Counted from the first letter of the stretch, positions 36,210 through 47,100 are shown. The stretch: DNA of 64,000 bases from Nothopassalora personata (GCA_033816765.1 CM066293.1:2108001-2172000); one strand, 5' to 3'. Translations and numbers: made by a program. The notes: a model not told the origin generated them from the sequence alone.

Positions 36210-37352
36210 CTAGTTCATGAGTCCGACTCTAGATCGATGTCCATCTGTTGACTGCCTGCTATGACCAAATGAATTACTCTCCAGGGCCTCTAGCGCCCTA
36301 CGGGAGAGGCTGACCGCTCGGTGTGGTCTCTGAGATGATGCGCCTCCCGGCGCCGCGTTCTCTTTGTCCGCTGGGATTGATAGTATCCCCGTATTGGTTC
36401 TCTTGTGTCCTCTGGCAGGTTGGCTGCCTCCTGTGGTCTCCGTCTCCAGTTGTTGGCCTAGGTCCCGTGCCGACCGCTTCCTACGCAGGGCAGTAGTTGT
36501 CCCGGATGGTGGAGCCATTGGACCTTGTGTGGCCAGTACTGCGTGGTAGCGGGCGCGGCTTCCATATGCCGCCTTCGTCCGGGTCATTTCCTCCTTACGG
36601 GTCGGACACCGCTGACTCCACGCCTCATGCTCGCCGTGGCACATGACGCACTTCCAGGATCCGGTCCGTTCGGCCCTCGAGGGGCAGTCCCGGGAGTTAT
36701 GCTCCTGCGCGCAGTAGCCACATGCTGTTGTTGCCTTGCATTGGGTTCCTATGTGGCCGTATCTTTGGCAATTGAAGCACTGCTTCAGACGGCACAGTCT
36801 GTCGTACCGTTCACATTGGATCAGTTCGCCCTGCCACACTAGCCCTTCATCGATGATCTTGTTCGCGTCCTCTGGTCTTGTGAACTCGATGATCACGGAG
36901 GAGGCTGACTTTGCAGGCGCCTGTCTCGTGAGCCATCCGATGTACCTTATCTCCGCTCTCGGAATGAAAGGCTTGTTTTCCTGTAGAATGTTGCTTCGAT
37001 TTTCTTCGAACTTAGTCATGTCCATTGATCTAGTCCGGATCCCGTGCGCTAGAACTCCATACGTTGGGCTGCGGATAGATGACCTATTTCCGATCAAACT
37101 AGCCCAGCTGTCCGCGTGTTTCTGGAGCCCTTGAGCCTCCCCGTGTGTGGCCGTCCTGATGCTTAAGTCTCCGCTCTTCAATTGATTGGCAGACATGATT
37201 TTCGTCTTCACTATATTCTCATTTCCACTCTGCTCGATAGCTCGTTCAATGTGTGACCTCAGGTTGCGCGGGTTCATTGCTCGCATGTTCTGGACAGTTA
37301 GTGGGTTCCTTATGTTCACAATGACCTCACGTTGCGCTTGAGCTGATGACAT
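36210..37352 (-). CDS. LINE ORF1: gag-like protein with three zinc knuckles
   Basis: The open frame from the ATG at 37352 gives 380 aa, but the same frame is open and protein-like further upstream to a TAA near 37637. The coding part reads KTALESIKAEVRNTTQSIEK and then GYTGLPISYAAAAINGV, so the intact protein was longer. The middle contains MSANQLKSGDLSIRTAT, a conserved Tad gag motif. Three CCHC-type knuckles follow: CFNCQRYGHIGTQC, CGYCAQEHNSRDC and CVMCHGEHEAWSQRC. The protein is expected to bind element RNA. It ends in MN and TAG at 36210-36212; ORF2 continues in the same frame directly after. A fragment of a related gag lies at 38492-38945. Confidence 0.8.
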   Translation of the reverse strand: MSSAQAQREVIVNIRNPLTVQNMRAMNPRNLRSHIERAIEQSGNENIVKTKIMSANQLKSGDLSIRTATHGEAQGLQKHADSWASLIGNRSSIRSPTYGVLAHGIRTRSMDMTKFEENRSNILQENKPFIPRAEIRYIGWLTRQAPAKSASSVIIEFTRPEDANKIIDEGLVWQGELIQCERYDRLCRLKQCFNCQRYGHIGTQCKATTACGYCAQEHNSRDCPSRAERTGSWKCVMCHGEHEAWSQRCPTRKEEMTRTKAAYGSRARYHAVLATQGPMAPPSGTTTALRRKRSARDLGQQLETETTGGSQPARGHKRTNTGILSIPADKENAAPGGASSQRPHRAVSLSRRALEALESNSFGHSRQSTDGHRSRVGLMN

Positions 37353-37954
37353 CTTTATACTTTGTGTACTTTGAATGCTGGTGCCTGCTACGCCGTTTAT
37401 TGCGGCTGCTGCATAGCTTATAGGCAGGCCTGTATAACCGCGTGTCCTATTGTTCTTAATCTCTCTCGCTATTCCGGCAACCTTTATGCCTACGTCTTTT
37501 GCCTCTCTTGCGGCTGCTATAGCCTCCTTGCTAACTACGATATTCTTCTCGATACTCTGCGTAGTGTTTCTTACTTCTGCCTTAATGCTTTCTAGGGCCG
37601 TCTTCGTCTCTTGCGTAGATGCTACAGCCTCTGCTTATATAATGCTAAGCTTCTCTTAGAGACTAGATATATCTAGGATAGTCTAGACCTTTGCGATTAA
37701 GGAGGCGGCGCCGATAATAATAGCCGTAACGTAGGCGGCGGGGACTGTCCGGTGCTACGAACTGTCGATATAACTCTACGTGTCGCGAAGGTACTTTACT
37801 AGTTAGTAAGCGTGCTCGCGGTATAGGTTAGGCTAATTATTCTCTTAGGGCTACGAGGTCGCTATGTCGTAGTAGACGCGCTAGGCGACGCGTCTGACTT
37901 TACAACACCTCGTAGGTCCTTTAGAACGCGTGTATGTACAATAGAACGACTGAA

Positions 37955-38374
37955 TTCCGATAATTGTGTATCTCGCTGGTTTCGTGTTTTTCAATATTAT
38001 GCAGATATTGGTATGCTCAGCGGTCGGACTTTGTCCAATGCTGAGTCATGACCCGACCCGTTTACTACCTTGCTAGAAAACTTTCCCTCTCGAGTGCACT
38101 ATCGCTATTTCAATTCGAAGTCTCGAAGCGTTCCATGCAGCGATGAAGAAAACCAGCGGTGTCGCTATGCACACTTATAGTAACGTCCCTTCTAGCGTCC
38201 CGAGACGCATCCGGTGCCAAGACTGAACTCCCACGTGCTTTGCTGGTTCGGTAAGTCGGAGGTTAATAAATGGCTTGATCCTAGCGCCCCGCTGGCGATA
38301 TTATCACTTATCGGACCTAGTCTACTCACTTCCCTTAACAACACGCTTTACTCACTTCTTACTAGCATTGTATT
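37955..38374. other. Non-repetitive flank, no gene
   Basis: Composition returns to normal. It probably holds the promoter of the interrupted F-box gene. Confidence 0.4.
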
Positions 38375-38491
38375 ATGTTAAACTGGCAGACCATTTCGCG
38401 ATTATATCTTCTTGAACTTCCCAACGAACTGCTGACCCAGATCCTCGGCTATGTCGCTATCCGGGACCAGAGCACATCCACACAAAGCTAG
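38375..38491 (+). pseudogene. F-box protein 5' fragment
   Basis: From ATG 38375 the frame encodes MLNWQTISRLYLLELPNELL and then TQILGYVAIRDQ. This contains the F-box core pattern LPxELLxxILxYV, which recruits target proteins to SCF ubiquitin ligases. After 38 codons it hits TAG at 38489-38491, exactly where similarity to the LINE gag begins. The rest of the gene is not visible downstream, so this is a gene beheaded by a transposon insertion or rearrangement. Confidence 0.6.
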
Positions 38492-38945
38492 CGTGAGATC
38501 ATTGTCAATATGAGAAACCCCGTAACTATCGAGCACCTGCGTGAGATGAACCCGCGTAACCTAAAGTCTTACGTTGATCGTGCTATAGAGAAAAGCGCCA
38601 GGGAGCAAATCAAGCAGATCAAGGTCATGTCAGCCAACCAGCTGAAGAGCAGCGACCTCATAATTAGAACGGCGACTACCAGCGAGACGCAGACCTTGCG
38701 GCAGCGCGGAGGGCAATGGGCAGGTTAGATTAGGGAAGGTGCGACGGTGCGCGTTCCAACGTACGGCGTCATAGTGCACGGCATTCGCACGCGCTCCCTG
38801 GACATGGATAAGTTCGAGGAGAACCGGGGTGTGATCTTGCTCGAGAACAGGCCTTTTATCCCTACAGCGGAGATCGAATACATAGGCTGGCTTACACGGA
38901 ATGGTGCGAAGAAGTCTACGACATTGGTAATCATCGAGTCCTCGA
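38492..38945 (+). mobile_element. LINE ORF1 fragment (Tad gag N-terminal part)
   Basis: Plus-strand translation EIIVNMRNPVTIEHLREMNP and MSANQLKSSDLIIRTATT matches the gag at 36210-37352 closely. It is interrupted by one TAG (at 38726-38728) between GGQWAG and IREGATVRVPTYGV. Homology starts at about 38492 and stops at about 38945 within the conserved VIIE motif. Neither a 3' tail nor a 5' end is present, so it is an internal fragment and not a normal 5'-truncated LINE insertion. Confidence 0.8.
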
Positions 38946-39258
38946 TCTCGGGGCTGTGAGAGATGGGCTAAAAGATGGGAACAGCAAATAGTGGATAACA
39001 CCATTAAAGCATACAGAGTAAAAGGCTTACAATCTTGTATATGGAAAGCTTGGCCTCTCGAGAATCCTTTGACACCGCTTAATTAAGATACATGAACACA
39101 CAAAGATGATCTTGCATATAAGCATTTCCTGCAACAAAACTTCTACGTTACCAAACATCTCCGCATTATCGAGAGATTCGTCGCGAAACTGGATCTCGTA
39201 CACCGACCTTTCCCCAAAGTTGCTACAGCCCCCAGAGCGTTTGAATGCACGTGTGCTC
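38946..39258. other. Spacer downstream of the G-domain gene
   Basis: No coding signal; probably the 3' UTR side of the minus-strand gene at 39259. Confidence 0.4.
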
Positions 39259-40071
39259 CTACCAGGCATTCCTCTGTTGGTGGCCACAGCTTGCACATTT
39301 CCATCGTCCTACATGTTTTGTCTTCTCGCTGCAGAGGTAACAATAATAGCTCCCAAAGCCAAAAAGCCCACTTCTTTTCACCTTGGGTAAAGTTTTGACA
39401 TTAAGTTGCTCTAATTGCAGCTTCTCGGCTTCCAACCGCTCGAGTTTGTGTCGGGTTATGGCATTTTCATTTCTGAGCTCCATCTCAAGCTGCTTATCGC
39501 CTAGAACTCAGTCAGAATCAAGATACAAAGATAGCACTCTCGAACATGCGGCAGGAGATTGATACTCACGATTTCGTTGCGCGGCCTTGAGTTCATTCAA
39601 CTCCCCTTTATGCTCTGCTCTTAGCTTTCGTTCTAGCTTCGCCATTTCTAGCTTGATCTCTCTACCAGCCTCGGTTTGAGCAAGTGACAGCCCGTTATAG
39701 AGTTCGTCCTGAAGTACAGTCGAAGTTGGTCTGTTCTTCGTGACGGCCCGGACAAGCGAGCGAGCCTCCTCTTCAGATTGGTTTATCACTCTTGCAATTT
39801 TCGCGCCCTCATGGAGTAAGTCTTTCCAAAAATTATGCTCTAGCTCCTTCTCGCGTTGCATGCCAACGTCCGTTGTCACCTTCTCCCACATCGTTGTAGC
39901 CAACATCACGTTTCGCAACGTTTGCGACCCGCACAGCTTCTTCATCATCCGTAAGTTCTTCAGGCTAGGTCCTTCCATGCGAACATCGGTGATCCGATGA
40001 AGGTATAAGTTTGGGCTCGGTCGTCGCGTCCGTGTTGCTGAAGATCGGCTTAACACTGTTGCCCTTGTCAC
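39259..40071 (-). pseudogene. Fungal G-domain (AIG1-like GTPase) protein, 5' truncated
   Basis: Exon 40071-39570 joins exon 39500-39259 across an intron at 39501-39569 (69 nt, GTGAGT donor, TTCTAG acceptor, CTGAC branch point). The first exon has NLYLHRITDVRMEGPSLKNL then LRNVMLATTMWEKV and FWKDLLHEGAKIARV. These are the G3-to-G4 side of fungal P-loop G-domain proteins (TTMW carries the guanine-specificity region). A coiled coil follows (EIKLEMAKLERKLRAEHKGE), then a C-terminal zinc ribbon YYCYLCSEKTKHVGRWKCAS and CGH. The P-loop GxxxxGK[ST] and switch regions are absent, and only about 170 bp separate it from the next gene, so the N-terminus seems lost. The upstream end shown is the open-frame limit, with no ATG. 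Confidence 0.65.
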
Positions 40072-40238
40072 CGACCCATGTTGACGCGTCGTGTTCGTAT
40101 TAAAAGCGTGCTTGTGGTGTTTCGTCGACCGTGCCTACCGCGACCGCTCGTCGAAGTAACCAGATTGTCAACATAGCTGTTGATTTTGTCCACCGTACAT
40201 TCCTCGCGGTATCTAGACTGCAATGAAAGAATTTCCCT

Positions 40239-40864
40239 TCACGAGCGAAAGTCCATGCGAAGAGATGTGCTCGTCTCAGGTTGTGAAGCTATGTTCGATG
40301 AATCGCTTTCCCGCTCTACCATATCCTGCTTCTGTTCGGTGGTCTCCGAGGCTCCACAGGATACCTCTGTGGACAACAGTTGACCGTAACAGCTGTTGCA
40401 CAAAAGTGCTCCCCACTTCTGATGTTTGGTCGCAACTAGCTTGGAAGTCTTGCTGTTCTGGCAACGAGTGCATGTGAATCGAAGTAAGGAGTGGAGACGA
40501 AACAACTGCCAGGAGCCCTTGGGCGCGAACTCCTTTGCTATTTCCACTCGTGTAGACATACCTCCAGCGGGTCAATGATCACGTGGCGGTACGCCTGACG
40601 GTGTCCCTTTCGTCTTGTTATAGCCGCCGGTTGAGAGACAGTCGTTTCGAGTGGATTGAAGAAGTGGAGCCTCAGGGGCCAGTCCCAGAGGTTTTGCAAA
40701 GGTGTAGATCGCGACAAACTCCACCTCAAGGTGACACGAAATACTCGAAAGATTGTCACCCATAACATCGCCACAACACAAGAAATAGCACGGGTTTGAT
40801 GTATGGTCCGTGGGCCGGATTCTGTTGCATGAGTTCCTGCCCATACGGAGCCACGGACTATCAC
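40239..40864 (-). CDS. Small Cys4 zinc-binding protein, fungal family of unknown function
   Basis: Exon 2 is 40505-40239, joined in phase 0 to an upstream exon ending at 40562 by an intron at 40506-40561 (56 nt, GTATGT donor, TGGCAG acceptor). Splicing gives YRHVIIDPLELFRLHSLLRF followed by TCTRCQNSKTSKLVATKHQK. CTRC and, 25 residues later, LCNSCYGQLLS form a C-x2-C..C-x2-C pair that probably binds zinc. I recall the same CxxC..KTSKLVA..W..LCNxCYGxLL pattern in other filamentous ascomycetes, function unknown. The C-terminus is acidic and Ser-rich. The start is uncertain: the upstream frame is open to 40864 without a clear ATG context. Confidence 0.5.
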
Positions 40865-41629
40865 CAGCCACGCGCACGCCGCTCCGTCCCTCGAACCAGC
40901 AGTAGAGTGACTTCAGCCTCACGATTGCATTGACAAGATGGGAAAGAGATAGATACTACCTCCAGCCCGAAGATCACGCTAGTGCCATGCGCTGAAACAT
41001 CTGGCCGACTGAATTGAAGCTCATCGTCTCACACTACACCCACTATGCGGACCGCTTAAGCAACTGGCCAATGTTCGTTCGTCGTCACCCACCTTCCGTG
41101 CTGCTGATATTTCTGCTTCGTCGTGCTTTTCTTAGCCATCAATTGTGCTTCTCCTTATCTCAACCATTTGCACTTCCCCCTTGTATCGTCTGATGTTATG
41201 CCGAGCACTAGTGAGGTGCATGCCGCTGCTGCGCAGCTCCGAATCCTACCCAGCCTTTCCTTAGCATCTCCCGTGTACATAGGTGCGCTCTCGAAGACGA
41301 CGATGAACTGCTACTCTTGCCTGACAGTAGATAAATAGAATACTTGAGGGTTTCGTAAAGTCAAACTCAAGATCGATACCCGGAGCGGGGAGGGAAAATC
41401 TACCACCAATGGAGGCATGCGCGCTTCAGCTGCCCTGCTAGCTGACTTGTAGCATTTATGCAATGGTGACGACATGTTGCTGGCGATCACATCAGACCGG
41501 TGAGCTCTACATCAAGTATGCGTTGGCTTTAATATGTTCGACTCACATTCTATCGCACGTGCTAGTTGTCATTTTGGAGTGGAGACAAAATATGCTTAAA
41601 AAAGCCCGACAACTATCCTCTTCCTTTCA
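40865..41629. other. Intergenic region between divergent genes
   Basis: Lies between the minus-strand Cys4 gene and the plus-strand methyltransferase gene; should contain both promoters. No additional gene is supported. Confidence 0.45.
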
Positions 41630-42792
41630 ATGTCTTCAAGTTTCGCAACCAGCGATGGTATGCTGAACTCTCTTGTTACTATGTCATACAATGATATCGC
41701 GTCAGAATGTTCACCGGAGAACGGGTGCAATCCTAATGAAGTCGTAGCAAGATACCTGCAAGATAACTCGGTGGATTTTCGACGTCTTACTGAGACGCGA
41801 CGAAAGGTCAGTAGACCATTTTCTCTACTCATAGATCTGCTCGTTGAAGGACATAGGGCTGGGCGAGTGAGGCAGGTGACGAATTTTTCCGAAGACAACG
41901 ACAACAAGCCGACAACGCCAACGAGGGGACGAGAAATTTCTTCTATATGATGATGCAACAAATTGGTCTTGACCTTGAGCGATCAACTGGTTGCTTTTCG
42001 GTCAGAGTGCCTGAAGGCACTCAACGTCGTATTTTAGACATGTGCGCTGCACCCGGGGGCTTCCTCAAGATTGCTCTGGACCTAAATGTCGGTACAAGCG
42101 CGATTGGATTCACCCTGCCGGTTTCTGATGGAGGGCATCAACTTTTGCTACCAGAATGCCCTTCGACACGAATAACATACGCAGATATTACCATGTTCGC
42201 TGAAGACATGGGCATTTCTAACGTCCCAGAAGACCATCCAGAATGCGACAAGTTCTTACCTAGACAGCTTGACAAGGACGATGCGTTCGACTTGGTGATG
42301 TGTGACGGCCAGGTACTTCGCACGCAGGAGCGTGCTCCATATCGGGAGCTACGAGAGGCTCGAAGGTTGACAGCAACGCAGTTATCTCTTGGCTTGCAGC
42401 ATGTTAAATCCGGGGGTTCAATGGTAATCTTGCTGCACAAAATCGAAGCTTGGCCAGCTGTCCATCTAATATACAGATTCCACGGATTCTCAACCATACG
42501 GCTATTCAAACCGACCAGAGCACACGCTAAGAGATCATCATTCTATTTAATTGCAAGCAACATACGCACAGAACATCCGGGCGTTCAGTCAATGGTAGAT
42601 GACTTGAACACATCATGGCGGATATCAACGTTCGGGACAGATGACGAATACAAGAGTCACCTTCGCAAAGACGAAGCCATTGTTGATGAAGTTTTGCACC
42701 ACTTCGGACCTGATCTGGTAAAGCTTGGCTGTGACATCTGGAGGATCCAAGAAACAGCGCTCAGTCGAGCAAGCTTCAATCGAGGCGTATAG
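41630..42792 (+). CDS. FtsJ/RrmJ-like SAM-dependent methyltransferase, fungal clade
   Basis: Exons 41630-41806 and 41857-42792 encode 370 aa. The intron 41807-41856 (50 nt, GTCAGT donor, ACATAG acceptor) joins LTETRRK to GWASEAGDEFFRRQRQQADN, and then NFFYMMMQQIG, a run I recognise from fungal FtsJ-like proteins. The SAM-binding motif is ILDMCAAPGGFL at about residue 118; the catalytic-type Asp is in FDLVMCDGQ (about 209) and the Lys in ILLHKIEAW (about 254). The Glu that precedes FYL in bacterial RrmJ is missing (RSSFYLIASN), as I recall for this fungal clade. RrmJ relatives methylate ribose 2'-OH of RNA; the substrate here is unknown. The frame is intact, so the gene may be active. Confidence 0.85.
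41807..41856 (+). other. Spliceosomal intron of the FtsJ-like gene
   Basis: 50 nt with GTCAGT and CATAG ends, phase 0. Its removal restores conserved protein sequence on both sides. Confidence 0.8.
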
Positions 42793-43079
42793 CAGTATAC
42801 ACGACGATATCGATGATTATTATCATTTGTTATTCATTCTTACCCCAATATAGCTCCTTGCGGGTCTATGCGGGTTGCCCCTATGTACCTGTTCACAAGG
42901 AGAAAAACCGTGGCCGAGGCCCGGGTAAAAACTCCTTCTTCTGCATAAGTGGCCGAAGCCCTCTAGCTAGTGATGTTGTAAAACTATTAGCTGTTCCTAT
43001 AACAGCTAGAGACGACGCTTACGCGTCGTCAACGTTATTTCCCGCCCTCCTGCCCCGTTGCTGTTATGGCGCTTAAGCC
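42793..43079. other. 3' flank of the FtsJ-like gene and probable LINE 3' region
   Basis: No gene. The RIP-like composition rises rightward; the 3' boundary of the LINE fragment that follows lies somewhere in this stretch but was not located. Confidence 0.35.
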
Positions 43080-44011
43080 TTCTTCTCTAGAGCTTCCTTC
43101 GCTGCTAAGAACTACGTTAAGATGTCTTGCCGAAGAGACTACCTCGTAACCGTACGGAGTCTAGCCTCGGTAGATAGCAATGTTGCGAGGTCGCTCGACT
43201 TCACCTCCTAAATCATCTTGTTACGGTCTCGTGCATATCGCGGACACAACAGAAGGACATGCTTTACGGTCTGCCGCGGCCATCCACACTCGCACCGAGG
43301 ACTAGGGCACTCGGGCAATCTTCGTCTATGTAGTAGTCGTTAAGTCCTATGTGTTCCCTGCGAAGGAAGGTGGCTAGGGTGCTTTCGGCCTTTATAAGTT
43401 CTCGATGCAGATAGCATTGTGTCGGGTCCCACGAAATCTTTGTTTTTTTTAGCGCAGTGCGTCTACTGATTGTCCTTCAAATGCTTATGCCCAGATAGAC
43501 GCTAGAGGCACAAGGCGCCTAAGGCCCCGTGTATATGTTCTGCCAAGACCAACGCCCGTTTCAGCTATCTTTGTCCGGTTTCGGCGGACCGAGGTCCGGA
43601 TCTGCCATACGGATAGTGATCTCGCTTGTCTTGCATGGCGAAGGGCTTCGTTGAGGGGTCGGTGGGAGTGTCGTAGCGACTGCTTGCGCCCATGTTTGTC
43701 GTGGAGTTGCTGGTGGGCTTGGAAGAGAGACCTGAGTGTCTGATGTACGGCTTGCACTTCCTGCAGGACTGATAGCGAACTTGGCGGCTCCTCGTCGCAG
43801 TGGCCAAGTTCCACGAAGGCGACTCTCGCGTCGTTCAACAAACTGCGTAGTCGTTGGGGAGACAATGACGACACTCCGTCTGACGTGTCCAAGGCTGCGC
43901 TGACGATGTCTACGTTCGGGAGTGCTGTTGGGTACCTGGCTGTTTCGGCGTTCATAATGTCCGGTTGGTTTGACGTGCGCGTCCTGTGATCGCGTTTGGG
44001 CTTGAGGCTGG
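43080..44011 (-). mobile_element. Internally deleted Tad-type LINE, interrupted by Copia-E
   Basis: On the minus strand, 43450-43080 encodes the C-terminal end of a LINE ORF2 (STLATFLRREHIGLNDYYID, then after a 1-nt shift PRCECGWPRQTVKHVLLLC). Directly beside it, 44011-43485 encodes the N-terminal part of a LINE ORF1: LPNVDIVSAALDTSDGVSSL in one frame and PRQTWAQAVATTLPPTPQRS with ITIRMADPD in another. The whole middle of the element is missing. The ORF1 frame continues on the other side of Copia-E at 52027-52190, showing that Copia-E inserted into this LINE. Confidence 0.65.
44007..44011. repeat. Target-site duplication GCTGG, left side of Copia-E
   Basis: GCTGG immediately precedes the LTR start TGTTGTATATAGG and is repeated at 52022-52026 after the other LTR. 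Confidence 0.9.
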
Positions 44012-44187
44012 TGTTGTATATAGGTATTTGACGAGTACAAGCTTCCAGATTGAAACGATAGGGTGAATTAGTAACCCTTATGAATTGCTACAAGGTGTGA
44101 GACTATCTAGCTACAGAAAACAGTGTGATATAGTGTGTGTGTGCTAAGTCCTAACTAACATAGACCTTAGTTACCTGATTTATAACA
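44012..44187 (-). repeat. 3' LTR of Copia-E
   Basis: Starts TGTTGTATATAGG and ends TTATAACA on the plus strand; 176 bp. Differs from the right LTR mainly at CA/TA and TG/TA positions. Confidence 0.9.
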
Positions 44188-47100
44188 CTCCCCCTTTAGA
44201 CTAACTACTATAAAGACAGTCTAATCAACTTAATATTACCTATGTTGCTGTATTAGTCTCGAACACCTTTACTAGTTCTAGATACTAGGTTTCTACTATA
44301 AGCAAGTATATACTAAGGACAGTAATCTTATTAGATTTGTATATATAAGAGACCTACTCTTAGATATACTTAGGCCTTATCTTTCCGCTTTTAGAAGTGA
44401 ATAGAAGGTTCTCTCGGCTTAAGAAGGTCTAGCTAGGCAGTAACGTACAGACCTCGTAGGTACGCATAAAAGAAGCTAGTTCTTTACTAAACAACTCTCT
44501 CTACTTTATACTACTTTATACCTCTCTTCCCCCCTTTTTAGACTACTATACACACTTATACACCCTAACAACTACTATATACCTATTCTTAAAGCTTTTT
44601 AAGAAGCTTTTAGTAAGGTATGCTATATATATAATAGTGTTTTAAGGGTATTCCTAACTTGTAAGTAGCATTATAGTAGATGTTGTTAAGTGGACTCCTA
44701 TAAACTAGTTTAGTAGTACTAGTAATGTCTTTAGTAGTAGATCTAGCTCTAGTAACGATTAAGATCCTAACAAGCGTCCTCCTAGTAATAGTAGAAAGGG
44801 TCTACCTATATCTAGTAGGATCTCTAAGCGTAAGACCCTTATTAAGGTACTTAGACTAGTTAAGTAGATTATCGAGAGTAGGCGTAAGATTACTAAGAAG
44901 AATATAACCTTACAGCTTACTATAGCATCCCTTAAGGTTGCCTTCTATAAGAAGAAGCTTCTAACTACTAAGGGTAGTATTACTAATCTACCGAACTAGG
45001 GTTAGATTAACGCGGCTGCCTAGGATTTTGATTATATAATAGTCGACCCTTAAGGTCGTATTTCTAACACTATTACTATAAACCTTAATAGTAGTTAGAA
45101 CTACCTTCCTGCCTTATAGGCTTCCGCTATAGACTATCTTATTTAGCACTTCGGCAGCGCCTACAACCGCTATAAGGAGAGATCTAACCTTCCCTTTTCT
45201 AGTTGCTACACTATTCTAGGATAGTTTAAGGGCTGCTATACTAACTGCGCTCTTAATAATCATTACGATAAGTGTAGCTTCTTCTCTCTACGGACCCTAT
45301 AGTAGAGTACCGCTAGTCTATCTAGAACCTACTAGTAGCCTAGTGTAGGTTATACTCGCTCCGCTAGTGCTACATTCTAGGGTAGTGTATAGTATAGTCG
45401 ATCTCCTCCTATTATACGTAGCAGTCCTCTACGTAAGGGCTTCCTATCTCTAGTTCTATACTCTCCTAGCATAAGTACCTCTAGATATAGTCTTTAGATA
45501 CCACCTACCTAGCTCATTTCTAGCGATGTAGACTAGCGCCTAAGCATCCCTAGGGCTCCTAGTAATAGTTCTAGAACTGTCCTCCTAGAGCTTCGCCTCC
45601 TATTCTCTAACTCCCTCTCTTAGGATAAGGTTACTACCTTGATTCGTTAGTTCCTATAGTGCTTAGGCACTAATAATAACTTTTAGGAGGGTGCTATGTT
45701 AAACTCGACTTCCTATAAGAGGGGTTCTAGAGGCTCTAGTAGTAAGTAGTAGTCTAGATAGTGTACTTGTATTAGGTCTTAGTAATTTAGTTAGGGCTAA
45801 AGGATAAAATGGCCGTTATAAGTAAGGGCGGTCTACTTCTCTGTTTCCTTTTGTTTTAATACTATAGCTCCCCTAAATTGGAGTCTATAATAATGAACTA
45901 GATCTTGCCTTAAAAGGCGGTTCTAAAGCAGGCCTCTCTATAGTCTAGTTGTATAAGCATAGCAAGATATGCGATACCCTAAATAAATCTAGCCCTTAAG
46001 GCTAATAAATAAAAACTTTCCTCTACTGTCTCTAAACAAATGAGATATTGCTTTATAAATACTTGTAAATAAATAAAGGTCTTACTATATACAAATAAAA
46101 GTGTAGTTAGTCTCTAGAAGCCTCCCTTAGAGAATGTAGTTTAGTGACTTTAGCTTTATGAGCTAATCTACAAGCTACTATATAGTAGGGATATACTTAA
46201 CTACAATTAAGCCTTCTTTATGAACATGTCTACAAAAGTGGTTCCTTAGTCTAATATGCTTAGTTCTTCTATGGTTAGTGTGATCTCTAACTAGCTTAAT
46301 AGTAGACTAGTTGTCTATAAAGATCTTAAAGGCTTAAGCTTTATAGTTAGTTATTTTCTAGGTTTTATAGAGTAGATTTCTTAACTATATTACTTCCCTA
46401 TAGCATTTAGTTAAGGCTACATACTCTACTTTAGTACTTAATAGCACTATCTCCTTCTATAGGTTGGATTTCTAGATAATAGGACTTCTAGCCATTTTAA
46501 CTAGGAGTCCTAAGGTTAATCTACCTGTTAGATCTCTAGAGAAATTAGAGTCTATGTAGATCTCTAGCTTTAGGGATTGTGTTTCTCTAAAGATTAGGCA
46601 CTTGTTAATTGCTCTAGCAATGTATCTCTAAACATGCTTTGCTGTAGCAATATGTTCTACTAAAGGATTAGCTAAGAATTTAGCTAGGTAGTTTATTATA
46701 TAGGAGATATCTAGCCTAGTCTAGTTAGCTAGGTACTAGAGTTTCCTAATTAATATATTAAATAGATTATAATCCTATATGTTGCATTGCTCTTTATGAG
46801 CTTTATATAGGCGGTTAAGGGGATACTTAACACTTTTAGCTAAGTCTAGGCTATGTTTCTAAAGTTTCTCTAAAGCATAGTGCTTTTAGGAGACATAGAG
46901 ATCTCTATTCTTTTTACTCTTTAGTTGCATACCTAGGAAAAGGTTAGTGTTAACAGTTTTAATGGAGTACTTGTTCTTTAGTCTAGTAATAAACCCCTTA
47001 ATCTTCTAATTACTGTCGCTAAAGATCTAAAAGTCATCTATATATAGGAGAACTAAAAGATTCTCCCCCTAAAAAAGACATGCATTAGAATTAAGTCTCT

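Larger units (their letters stand above)
32022..37950 (-). mobile_element. Tad1-type LINE, nearly complete
   Basis: On the minus strand this element has a degraded 5' part (about 37950-37640), ORF1 (to 36210) and ORF2 (36209-32388). A 3' region follows and ends in an (AATC)n-type simple repeat at 32042-32022. ORF2 has endonuclease, reverse transcriptase, RNase H and a C-terminal Cys/His segment, the order of the Tad1 clade. Apart from a few TAG/TAA codons the body between 32400 and 37620 keeps normal CpA content. The outermost 5' 320 bp are strongly RIP-like. The 5' boundary is approximate and no target duplication was identified. Confidence 0.85.

Noticed and set aside
28314..42792. Island genes as cargo of a Starship-like giant element
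   Set aside because: No DUF3435 tyrosine recombinase or element boundary was seen; the islands are better explained as host sequence between insertions.
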